Source of the DNA: JBMOGA01 sp049318625
GTDB taxonomy: Bacteria; Pseudomonadota; Alphaproteobacteria; Rhizobiales; Hyphomicrobiaceae
Direction: 5' to 3'
DNA: 64,000 nt
NCBI GenBank assembly: GCA_049318625.1
Contig: JBMOGA010000006.1
Coordinates: forward strand, 1 to 64,000
This document shows positions 35,980 through 43,366 of the stretch, one piece after another. Position 1 is the first letter of the stretch. Each line of letters opens with the position of its first letter. Position numbers and translations under genes: made by a program. The notes beneath the pieces are model-generated. The model searched no databases. It was not told where the DNA came from and worked only from the letters and a program-made list of their open reading frames with translations.

Positions 35980-36813
35980 TCACCGAATCGGACCGTAAAT
36001 GCAGTCGAACCGATGGCCGCCGCGGCGCGCTCGCGTCTCGATGATGCCGGCCAGCCGGCTGAGCCCGGGACCGGGTCGGCCGGGGCGTCGCAACAGCGGG
36101 TTGGGAAGCGCGGCCGCCATCAAGGCAGCCTCGGGTGCAGTCAGCCGGGCGGCGGCCTTGCGGAAATGGTGGCGGGCCGCCGCTTCGGCGCCGAACACCC
36201 CCGGTCCCCACTCGGCGATGTTGAGATACATCTCGAGCGTGCGGCGCTTCGTCCAGACCAGCTCGATGGCCACCGCCATGCCCATCTCGACACCCTTGCG
36301 CAGGTAGTTGCGGGCCGGTATCAGGAACAGGTTCTTGGCCACCTGCATGGTGATCGTGCTGGCCCCGCGCACCACATCGCTGCCCTCCTCGTCGGCCTTC
36401 GCCATGGCCGCTTCGAGCTCGGCCAGGTCGATACCGCGATGCGTACAGAAGTTATTGTCCTCGCTGGAGATCACCGCCCGCACCAGATGCGGTGAGACGG
36501 CATCCAGCGGCACCCACTGCTGGTCGATGCTCTGGCCTTGCAGGCGCTGGGTCAGCATCAGCATGGACCCGGGGGGATCGACGAACCGCAACACCAAGAG
36601 AAGCCCGAGCACGCCGACCGCGAGGGCCGCGAGCGCGACGACCAGCACCTTGGTGGCGGCGACGAACGACGTGACCAGCGCACCGGTCACCAACCGGACC
36701 CGGCTTCGCAGCCCGCCTGCGGCGCGGGCTTGCGGTGCGGTCGGGCGACCGGTATGTCCGGGCTTGCGAGGTTTGTCTCCGTCCGGACCGGGCAGTGAGC
36801 TGAACTCGGACAT
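35980..36813 (-). CDS. mtgA: monofunctional biosynthetic peptidoglycan transglycosylase
   Basis: A 277-residue inner-membrane GT51 glycosyltransferase that polymerises lipid II. A Pro/Arg-rich cytoplasmic N-terminus (about 1-45) and one membrane helix (about 47-75) precede the periplasmic catalytic domain. Motifs are SSEDNNFCTHRGID (catalytic Glu) and GASTITMQVAKNLFL. No transpeptidase domain follows, so it is the monofunctional type. The start at 36813 is where similarity begins; the longer frame runs antisense to ispA. Confidence 0.93.
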   Translation of the reverse strand: MSEFSSLPGPDGDKPRKPGHTGRPTAPQARAAGGLRSRVRLVTGALVTSFVAATKVLVVALAALAVGVLGLLLVLRFVDPPGSMLMLTQRLQGQSIDQQWVPLDAVSPHLVRAVISSEDNNFCTHRGIDLAELEAAMAKADEEGSDVVRGASTITMQVAKNLFLIPARNYLRKGVEMGMAVAIELVWTKRRTLEMYLNIAEWGPGVFGAEAAARHHFRKAAARLTAPEAALMAAALPNPLLRRPGRPGPGLSRLAGIIETRARRGGHRFDCIYGPIR

Positions 36814-36876
36814 GAGTACTCGACAGGTGGCCTGACGGCGCAGTCGCCGGGCACGTAGCGCCGGGAATGCTCTCCG

Positions 36877-37776
36877 ATGACCTTCAATCAGAGGCTCGCG
36901 GCCGCGGCAAGCGCGGTCGAGGTACGGTTCGGCGAAATACTGGCCGGCGCCGACGAAACTGTGCCCGACCGTCTGGCGGCGGCGATGCGGCATGCCGTGC
37001 TGGCCGGAGGCAAGCGGTTCCGCCCGTTCCTCGTCATCGAGATCGCTGCGCTGTTCGGCGTCCCGGCCTCGCAGGCGGTGGAAGTGGCCGCCGCGCTGGA
37101 GGCGATCCACTGCTACTCGCTCGTCCACGACGATCTGCCCGCCATGGACAACGACGAGATGCGGCGCGGCCGGCCGACGGTGTGGAAAGCCTATGACGAC
37201 TGGACGGCTATATTGGCTGGTGATGCGCTGCTGACGCTCGCCTTCGAAATCGCCGCCGGTCCGCGGACGCACCCCGACGCCGAGGTCCGCGCCGCGATCA
37301 CGTTGGTGCTTGCCCGGGCCTCTGGCTGGAGCGGCATGGTCGGCGGCCAAGCCCACGACCTCGCAGCCGACAAGCTCGGATTGCCGGCCGTTCCGTCGCT
37401 CGCCCACGTGCGCCGGCTGCAAGCCATGAAGACGGGAGCACTGATCCGCGCAGCCTGCGAGACCGGGGCCATCCTCGGGCGGGCCGCGCCGCCGGAGCAG
37501 GCCGCGCTGCAGGCACTCGGCGACCATCTCGGCTTCGCCTTCCAGATCTCCGACGACCTGCTCGATGCCGAGGGTGACGCGTCGGTGGTCGGCAAGGCGA
37601 CCGGCAAGGATGCGGCGGCCGGAAAGGCCACGCTGGTCTCGCTGATGGGGATTGCCGCGGCGCGTCAGGCGCTCGCCGACTGCGAAGCGTCTGCCGTCGC
37701 GGCGCTGTCAGTCTTCGGCGCGCGTGCCGCGACCCTGATCGAAGGCGTACGCTTCGTGGTCCACCGCCGGGCCTGA
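36877..37776 (+). CDS. ispA: farnesyl/geranylgeranyl diphosphate synthase
   Basis: A 299-residue trans-prenyltransferase. The first Asp-rich motif DDLPAMDND (85-93) is the bacterial FPPS form with two intervening residues; the second lies in FQISDDLLD. GGKRFRP is the diphosphate-binding site. It condenses DMAPP/IPP, the products of the MEP pathway (ispG upstream). Divergent from mtgA, 63 bases apart. Confidence 0.93.
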   Translation: MTFNQRLAAAASAVEVRFGEILAGADETVPDRLAAAMRHAVLAGGKRFRPFLVIEIAALFGVPASQAVEVAAALEAIHCYSLVHDDLPAMDNDEMRRGRPTVWKAYDDWTAILAGDALLTLAFEIAAGPRTHPDAEVRAAITLVLARASGWSGMVGGQAHDLAADKLGLPAVPSLAHVRRLQAMKTGALIRAACETGAILGRAAPPEQAALQALGDHLGFAFQISDDLLDAEGDASVVGKATGKDAAAGKATLVSLMGIAAARQALADCEASAVAALSVFGARAATLIEGVRFVVHRRA

Positions 37777-37825
37777 CACGGCCCGCGGACCATATCGTCG
37801 GCTGGGCCCGGCTGGTGCGGCGGGC

Positions 37826-38191
37826 TCAGGACGGACGCTTGTTGAAACAGAACGCCCGGTGCAGCGCCAGGATCACCTCGCGCACGGCGTTGCTCGCGAG
37901 CGAGTAATGGATGTTGCGGCCCCGCCGGCGCGTTGTCACCAGTCCGACCTCGCGGAGCTTGGCCAGCTGCTGCGACAGGGCCGGCTGGCGCAGCTGCAGC
38001 AGCTGCTCGAGCTCGGTCACCGTCTTCTCGCCCTCGGCGAGTTGGCAGAGCACGATCAGCCGCGTCTCGTGGGATAGGGCCTTGAGAAGGTCCGTCACCG
38101 CGGGCACTTCGCTCAGCAGCTCGCTGATGTCGGCAGCAGGCTGTGCGACCAGCAATCGAGCGCTGTCGGTGTAGACGGTCTGGAGTCTCAT
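37826..38191 (-). CDS. ArsR-family repressor resembling BigR/SqrR persulfide sensors
   Basis: A 121-residue winged-helix repressor. The core (VTDLLKALSHETRLIVLCQL, then QPALSQQLAKLREVGLV) is typical ArsR. Two cysteines, Cys49 in VLCQLAEGE and Cys115 in RAFCFNK, sit where BigR and SqrR have the pair that forms a di- or tetrasulfide bridge on exposure to reactive sulfur. There is no arsenic-type CxC motif. Its neighbour across 375 bases is a cytochrome c gene, not a sulfide-oxidation gene. Target unknown. The ATG at 38191 is where similarity begins. Confidence 0.82.
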   Translation of the reverse strand: MRLQTVYTDSARLLVAQPAADISELLSEVPAVTDLLKALSHETRLIVLCQLAEGEKTVTELEQLLQLRQPALSQQLAKLREVGLVTTRRRGRNIHYSLASNAVREVILALHRAFCFNKRPS

Positions 38192-38566
38192 GGATGCCGG
38201 TCCAGGATGTTGTGTCCACCTGCCGGGAGCCACGTTCCCGGCCGTCACGCTGAAGGCCATCCTAGGAGCCAGTGGTTTCATGTCCGTTATCAGACGATAC
38301 GTCCACGCTGTTCTGTATTGTTGAAACAGATTTTGGATTGATATGGCAATAGTCAGGCGACTGGCGGGGCGGCCATCGTTGACGGGGCAAGTCATCGCTA
38401 GGCCGGCATCCGGTCTCCCGCGACGACACGCCGCTGCCAGCTAACCCATTGGATATCAGACTTTCCTTGTCGTAGAATACCACATCGTCGTTTCGTCCAA
38501 TTGTCGGACAGATGCCGCGCGATAGATGTCGGTGCGGCATCACGCGGACGCTCAGGAGCCACCAGA
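38192..38566. promoter_or_regulatory. divergent promoter region between the ArsR repressor and cytochrome c
   Basis: A 375-base noncoding stretch, noticeably AT-richer than its surroundings. It must carry both divergent promoters. AT-rich blocks around 38300-38350 and 38440-38500 are candidate operator/promoter sites. No tRNA, small ORF with a good start, or convincing perfect palindrome was found. Confidence 0.5.
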
Positions 38567-38950
38567 ATGAAGAAGACCCTTTTGATTGCCTTGTCGCTCG
38601 CCGCGATGGGCACCACGGCCTACGCTCAGGATCCGGCAGCCGGCGAGGACGTTTTCAAGAAGTGCCGGGCCTGCCATCAGGTTGGCGAGACGGCCAAGAA
38701 CGCCGTCGGCCCGAAGCTCAACGGCATTATCGGCCGCACGGCCGGCAGCGTCGACGGGTTCAACTATTCGCCCGCCAACAAGGGTTCGGGCGTCACCTGG
38801 ACCGAGGACACCTTCAAGAAGTACATCGTCGATCCCAAGGCGTTCATGCCGGGCAACAAAATGGCCTTCGCAGGCGTCAAGGACGACAAGGACGTGGCTG
38901 ACCTGCTCGCGTTCCTCAAGCAGTACGACGCCGAAGGCAAGAAGAAGTAG
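38567..38950 (+). CDS. periplasmic class I cytochrome c
   Basis: A 127-residue protein: Sec signal peptide (residues 1-20, ending AYAQ), haem attachment CRACH (Cys33, Cys36, His37) and axial Met99 in PGNKMAF. Size and spacing match mitochondrial-type cytochrome c2/c550. It carries electrons in the periplasm, for example from bc1 to an oxidase. AGGAG lies eight bases upstream of the ATG. Co-localisation with an oxygen-sensing module and a sulfur-sensing-type repressor hints at conditional expression. Confidence 0.93.
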   Translation: MKKTLLIALSLAAMGTTAYAQDPAAGEDVFKKCRACHQVGETAKNAVGPKLNGIIGRTAGSVDGFNYSPANKGSGVTWTEDTFKKYIVDPKAFMPGNKMAFAGVKDDKDVADLLAFLKQYDAEGKKK

Positions 38951-39151
38951 CAGGCGGTCGCCGCACTGGCCCTTTCCAGCGGGTGGGATCGCAAGCCGGT
39001 CCTGCCCGCTTCGCGTTGTGGGAAACCAAACCGGTGGAGCCCGGTTTGACGGGCGGCGACTCGGCCGATAGACGGGACGACGGTTGCAAGGCGCAGCCAG
39101 CGCAGGCAACGTGGGGCCCTTCGGTCTGACCCTGACCTCGCGCAGGACCCC

Positions 39152-41089
39152 ATGAGCTCGGACGCTTCCCAGGGAACAGGATTGAGCGCCGACGTGCGCG
39201 CCTTGGCTGCGATCCTCGAGTCGGCCGTCTCGGCCATCGTCACCATCGATTCCAAGGGCATCATTCAGACGGCCAATCCGGCGGTCGCGCGCCTGTTCGG
39301 CTATGAGGCGCGCCAGCTCATCGGCGAGAACATCAAGACCCTGATGCCGGAGAATTATCGCCGAGAGCACGACCAATACATCGCGAAATTTCTCGAAACG
39401 GGCCGTGCAAGCATCATCGGCATCGGTCGTGAAGTGACCGGCCTGCGCGCCGATGGCTCGACCTTCCCGATGCATCTGTCGGTCGGCCAGTTCGAGGTCG
39501 GCGGCCAGAGATTCTTCACCGGCATCATGCACGACATCGGCGCGCAACGCCGGGCCGAGGCCCAGTTGTCGCATCAGGAGGCGCTGTTCCGCTCGATCTT
39601 CGAGAGCATCCCCGACCCGATCATCATCGCCGATCCGACCAGCACCATGCGGCTGCTCAACCCAGCCGTCACCCGTGTTTTCGACTATGCGGCCGACGAG
39701 TTGATCGGTCGCAACACGCGCATGCTCTGCGAGAATGCCGAAGAATGGGACCGCCACGCCCACGAGGCAACCGCCTGTCCGGCCGGCTTCGACCCGCGCC
39801 CGCAGATCATCCATTATCGGCGCAGGAGTGGCCACCCGTTCCCCGGCGAGACGGTGCGGGCCGTCATCCGCGACAAATCCGGCCAGGCGCTGGGGTTTCT
39901 GGTCGTCACCCGCGACGTCTCGGAGAAGCTGAGCCAGGAGGCCGTCCTCCGTCAGGCCCTGAAGATGGAGGCGATCGGCCAGCTGACCGGCGGCATCGCG
40001 CACGATTTCAACAATCTGCTGACCGTCATCCTCGGCAACGTCGAGCTGCTGGAGCAGTTGCTCACCGAGTCGCTGCCGTTGACCCTGGCCCGGGAAGCCC
40101 GCGAGGCCGCCGAGATGGGCGCCCGTCTGACCGACCGCCTCCTGACTTTCTCGCGCCGCCGCCGCCTGGAGCAGAAGACCGTCGATCTCAACGAGATCGT
40201 GCTCGGCATGTTCGAGCTGCTCCGTCGCACACTCGGCGAGCCCATCGACGTCAGTACGGCGCTCAGGAGCGATCTCTGGCTGACCGCGGCGGATCCGGTC
40301 GCCATCGAGAACGCCATTCTCAACCTCGCCATCAACGCCCGCGACGCCATGCCGAAGGGCGGACGCATCGTCATCGAGACCCGCAACGCGGTCCTCGACG
40401 ACGAGGCGTTGGCCCAGATCCCTGGCCTCACCGCTGGAGAGTTCGTGCAGCTCTCGGTCTCCGATGCGGGTGAAGGCATGACGCCCGAGGTCCGCGATCG
40501 CGCGTTCGAGCCGTTTTTTACCACCAAGGGCCCGGGCAAGGGCAGCGGGCTCGGGCTGGCGACCATTTATGGATTCGCCAAGCAGTCGGGCGGTCATGCC
40601 ACGATCTACAGCGAGATCGGCCAGGGCACGACGGTCAACATCTATCTGCCGCGCGCTCTCGCCGATGACCGGATGGTCGAGGATATCGTCACCGAGCCAC
40701 CAGCCAGCCGTGGCCGTGGCGAACGCATCCTGGTCGTCGAGGACGACGAGCGGGTGCGCCGGTTGACGCGCGGCCGCCTCGAAGCGCTCGGCTACGTCAT
40801 CGTCGAGGCGGCGTCGGGACCCGAAGCGCTCGCACTGTTGACCGCCGGCGAGCCGGTGAGTCTGGTCTTCACCGATCTCGTTATGCCGGGTGGCATGTCC
40901 GGCATGGATCTGTGTCGGCACATCCGCGCCCGCTGGCCACAGATCCGGCTACTCCTGACATCCGGCTACTCGGCGGAGTTGCTCGACGGCGAGGAGCTGA
41001 GCACCCTGGACCTCGAGGTCATTCGCAAGCCCTACCGGCAGGTCGAGCTTGCCCGCTTCATCCGCGATGGCCTCGACGACGTGGATTGA
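39152..41089 (+). CDS. FixL-like haem-PAS hybrid histidine kinase
   Basis: A 645-residue soluble hybrid kinase: PAS1 (about 12-130), PAS2 (about 142-260), HisKA with phospho-His284 (GIAHDFNN), ATPase domain (NLAINARDAM, DAGEGM, GSGLGLA) and a C-terminal receiver with Asp575 (LVFTDLVMPG). PAS1 closely resembles the FixL oxygen-sensing domain: LMPENYRREHDQYI places His73 at the proximal haem ligand position, and IIGIGREVTG and RADGSTFPM match FixL, including Arg93 at the distal pocket. No membrane segment is present. Adjacent OmpR and FixK-like genes fit the hFixL arrangement described in rhizobia. Haem binding is inferred. Confidence 0.85.
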   Translation: MSSDASQGTGLSADVRALAAILESAVSAIVTIDSKGIIQTANPAVARLFGYEARQLIGENIKTLMPENYRREHDQYIAKFLETGRASIIGIGREVTGLRADGSTFPMHLSVGQFEVGGQRFFTGIMHDIGAQRRAEAQLSHQEALFRSIFESIPDPIIIADPTSTMRLLNPAVTRVFDYAADELIGRNTRMLCENAEEWDRHAHEATACPAGFDPRPQIIHYRRRSGHPFPGETVRAVIRDKSGQALGFLVVTRDVSEKLSQEAVLRQALKMEAIGQLTGGIAHDFNNLLTVILGNVELLEQLLTESLPLTLAREAREAAEMGARLTDRLLTFSRRRRLEQKTVDLNEIVLGMFELLRRTLGEPIDVSTALRSDLWLTAADPVAIENAILNLAINARDAMPKGGRIVIETRNAVLDDEALAQIPGLTAGEFVQLSVSDAGEGMTPEVRDRAFEPFFTTKGPGKGSGLGLATIYGFAKQSGGHATIYSEIGQGTTVNIYLPRALADDRMVEDIVTEPPASRGRGERILVVEDDERVRRLTRGRLEALGYVIVEAASGPEALALLTAGEPVSLVFTDLVMPGGMSGMDLCRHIRARWPQIRLLLTSGYSAELLDGEELSTLDLEVIRKPYRQVELARFIRDGLDDVD

Positions 41090-41830
41090 TCAGCCGGCCG
41101 TCACGTCGGCCGTGAAGCTGTAGCCGACGCCGCGGATCGTCTTGATCAGCCGCGGATCTTCCGAATCCTCTTCGATCTTCTTGCGCAGCCGCGCGATGAG
41201 ATTGTCGATCGACCGGTCGAGCGGGCTCCATTCATGCCCGCGCAACATGTCCATGATCTGGTCGCGCGAAAGCACCCGCTTGGGGTGGCGCACGAAGACC
41301 TCGATCATCCCGAACTCACTGGTAGTAAGGTCGCAAAGTTCGCCCGACTTGCGCCGCAGCTCCCGCTTAGGGATGTCGATCACCCAGGCGCCGAACCGGA
41401 ACACACCCTCGAGCGAGGTGGCAGACTCGGCGGGCGCTGCCGCCGTTGCGGCCCCCTCGGAGCGACGCAAGACGGCACGAATGCGAGCCAGCACCTCGCG
41501 GACATGGAACGGCTTGGCGATATAGTCGTCTGCCCCGATCTCCAGCCCGACCACGCGATCGATCATGTCGCCCTTGCCGGTCACCATCACGATCGGCACG
41601 CGCGACTTGGCGCGAATATCCCGGGCGATGGAGAGGCCATCGCTGTCGGGCAGGGTGAGATCGAGGGTGATGAGGTCGAGCCCGCCGGCCGTCACCGCAC
41701 GGTCGACCTCCTCCCGCGTCGAGGCTGCGCTGACGCGATACCCCTCGCTCTCGAAGCAGCGTCGGAGCAGCAGCCGGATCTTGGCGTCGTCGTCGACGAC
41801 GAGCAGGTGATAGCTGCGGGGTTGGTTCAT
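41090..41830 (-). CDS. OmpR-family response regulator (FxkR-like by context)
   Basis: A 246-residue response regulator: receiver domain with acidic DDD (13-15), phospho-Asp57 (ITLDLTLPD) and Lys106 (AKPF), an Ala-rich linker (about 122-140), then a winged-helix DNA-binding domain (LTTSEFGMIEVFVRHP, LIKTIRGVGYSF). The stop directly abuts the kinase stop in convergent orientation, and it is divergent from the FixK-like gene. In Rhizobium etli an OmpR-family protein, FxkR, links hybrid FixL to fixK; this gene is a candidate equivalent. Otherwise it is a generic OmpR regulator. Confidence 0.88.
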   Translation of the reverse strand: MNQPRSYHLLVVDDDAKIRLLLRRCFESEGYRVSAASTREEVDRAVTAGGLDLITLDLTLPDSDGLSIARDIRAKSRVPIVMVTGKGDMIDRVVGLEIGADDYIAKPFHVREVLARIRAVLRRSEGAATAAAPAESATSLEGVFRFGAWVIDIPKRELRRKSGELCDLTTSEFGMIEVFVRHPKRVLSRDQIMDMLRGHEWSPLDRSIDNLIARLRKKIEEDSEDPRLIKTIRGVGYSFTADVTAG

Positions 41831-41922
41831 GTCCTGGGTGTGTGCGCGTTCTGCGATCGAGGATGGGACGGAGACCCTGGACCCGACGGGGATCCGGAGC
41901 GCGGTAGTGTGCAGTCTAGCGG

Positions 41923-41951
41923 GTTACAATTCGGAATTACACACCGATACA
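41923..41951. promoter_or_regulatory. GTTACA-like direct repeats, candidate response-regulator box
   Basis: GTTACA at 41923-41928, ATTACA at 41936-41941 and GATACA at 41946-41951. The last two are ten bases apart start-to-start (N4 spacing), one helical turn, as expected for tandem binding by an OmpR-type dimer. The spacing and sequence resemble, as I recall it, the K-box GTTACA-N4-GTTACA of FxkR. Confidence 0.45.
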
Positions 41952-41954
41952 ATT

Positions 41955-41970
41955 TGTGACGGAAGTCACA
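41955..41970. promoter_or_regulatory. perfect Crp/Fnr-type palindrome
   Basis: TGTGAC-GGAA-GTCACA is a perfect inverted repeat with the TGTGA-N6-TCACA consensus, centred about 68 bases before the FixK-like ATG and four bases after the direct repeats. It suggests autoregulation or control by another Crp-family protein. Confidence 0.65.
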
Positions 41971-42030
41971 TAGAGGGCCGACATGCCTCTGGTCTGATGG
42001 ACGTAGTCGCAGCCCCAGAGGTCGCCGTTG

Positions 42031-42726
42031 ATGCTCGCCCTATCTCACCACCACGAAACATTCCCCGTGCCGCGAGCCGTCGAGCGCCCCCCGGTCCGAT
42101 CGGACTCTCTCAGTTCTTTCGATTGCGACGGCCACAGTTTCATGCTGCCGGCCAAGCAGGATGTCTTCGTCGAGGGCGACCGAGCCGCCTTCGTCTACGA
42201 GATCGTGGAGGGTACGGTCGCAGCGTATCGCATCCTGCCGGATGGCGAGCGCCATGTCGTGTCCTTCTATTTCGCGGGCGATGTGCTGGGGTATTGCTGC
42301 GGCAAGACGTACCCCATGAGCGTCCACTCGATCACCCCGGTGCGGCTGCGCCGCGTGCCGACGGCCGCTGTCGAGCGGCTGCTCGACGATCAACCGGCCC
42401 TGGCGCGGCGCCTGCTGCGTCTGGCCTCCGAGGAACTGACCGCGACCCGCGATCATCTGGTTTGCATCGCCGCAAAGTCGGCGGAGGCCAAGATGGCGTC
42501 CTTCCTGCTGGCGCTCTCCCGGCGCAATGCGTCGACCGGCATGAACCCGGCCGAGCTGATGCTGCAGATGACGCGCATCGATATCGGCGACTATCTCGGC
42601 CTGACGGTCGAGACGGTCAGCCGGACGTTGACCAAGATGAAGCAGGCGGCGGTCATCGCACTGCCTCGTTCGAACCGTGTGCTTCTGCGGAACATGGCTG
42701 TCCTCGAGGCTATGGCCAACGCGTGA
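42031..42726 (+). CDS. FixK-like Crp/Fnr transcription regulator
   Basis: A 231-residue regulator: cyclic-nucleotide-binding-type beta barrel (about 35-120), dimer helix (about 120-150) and winged helix-turn-helix with IDIGDYLGLTVETVSRTL. Glu194, Ser197 and Arg198 form the ExxSR recognition set of FNR/FixK proteins that read TTGA half-sites. No N-terminal Fe-S cysteine cluster is present, so it is not an FNR oxygen sensor itself. Thr181 lies where Bradyrhizobium FixK2 has its redox-sensitive Cys. ATG 42031 is used; TTG 42028 is adjacent. Confidence 0.88.
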   Translation: MLALSHHHETFPVPRAVERPPVRSDSLSSFDCDGHSFMLPAKQDVFVEGDRAAFVYEIVEGTVAAYRILPDGERHVVSFYFAGDVLGYCCGKTYPMSVHSITPVRLRRVPTAAVERLLDDQPALARRLLRLASEELTATRDHLVCIAAKSAEAKMASFLLALSRRNASTGMNPAELMLQMTRIDIGDYLGLTVETVSRTLTKMKQAAVIALPRSNRVLLRNMAVLEAMANA

Positions 42727-42809
42727 CGGTGGCGAGCCGGGTGTAGGGGCTTGGCGGGCGAGGCCGGCCGGTCAGGCTGAAACGAGGCGGACAGGGACGA
42801 AGACGAGCT

Positions 42810-43301
42810 GTGAACCGATCCAGAAAAATGCGGTTCGTTGTAGGCCTTTTCGATGCGGCGGGCGATTTGCGTCGGGCGGTGGAGGCGCTGTTCCGCTTTG
42901 GCGTGACCTGCGAACGCCTGTGCGTGCTTGCGGTCGACGAACACGAAGATCCCAGGACCGAGACGCCGGCCAAGCAGCCGGAGTTGGCGCTGGAAGGGCT
43001 CGCTCCGATCATCCTGAAACCCGCCGGTCCGCGGCTCACGGCACAGGTCTTGGCATCGCCACCGAAGGCGTGCGCAAAGAACGCCTGTGATGGCGCCTGT
43101 GCCATCGACCCGGAACTTGTCGCGGGCTTCCCCACGTGGGTCATGGGACGTCAGGCCCGCCAGCTCGAAGATCAACTGATGATCGGCGGCACGCTGTTGT
43201 TCGTGCGGGTCAACGATGACAACGAACAGACGGCGGTCGGGCGCACTTTGCTGCGCCATGCACGCAACGGCGTGCAAACCCACGATTTCATGGCGCACTG
43301 A
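42810..43301 (+). CDS. small protein resembling general stress 17M/YflT-like domain
   Basis: A 163-residue soluble protein. The opening MRFVVGLFDAAGDLRRAVEALFRFGV matches the pattern of ferredoxin-like YflT/17M stress domains, though similarity is weak and judged by eye. A central ACAKNACDGAC segment has three cysteines spaced C-x4-C-x3-C. Start GTG 42810 is tentative; ATG 42828 is the alternative. It follows the FixK-like gene by 83 bases on the same strand. Confidence 0.6.
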   Translation: MNRSRKMRFVVGLFDAAGDLRRAVEALFRFGVTCERLCVLAVDEHEDPRTETPAKQPELALEGLAPIILKPAGPRLTAQVLASPPKACAKNACDGACAIDPELVAGFPTWVMGRQARQLEDQLMIGGTLLFVRVNDDNEQTAVGRTLLRHARNGVQTHDFMAH

Positions 43302-43309
43302 AAACCAGA

Positions 43310-43334
43310 AAGGGTGCCGCTGCGCAGCACCCTT
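43310..43334. terminator. bidirectional hairpin between convergent genes
   Basis: AAGGGTGC / GCACCCTT form an 8-bp perfect stem with a 9-base loop between the stops of the plus-strand small protein and the minus-strand NYN gene. Partial A and T flanks suit both directions. Confidence 0.65.
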
Positions 43335-43366
43335 CGTGGCGATGATCGTCGAATGGCGAAGCCCTG

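Noticed and set aside
37839..38330. A 12-base match (TGTTGAAACAGA) at the repressor 3' end and in its upstream region, as a possible operator pair
   Set aside because: One copy lies in codons for the C-terminal Phe-Cys-Phe-Asn-Lys, and it is not palindromic. Probably coincidence.
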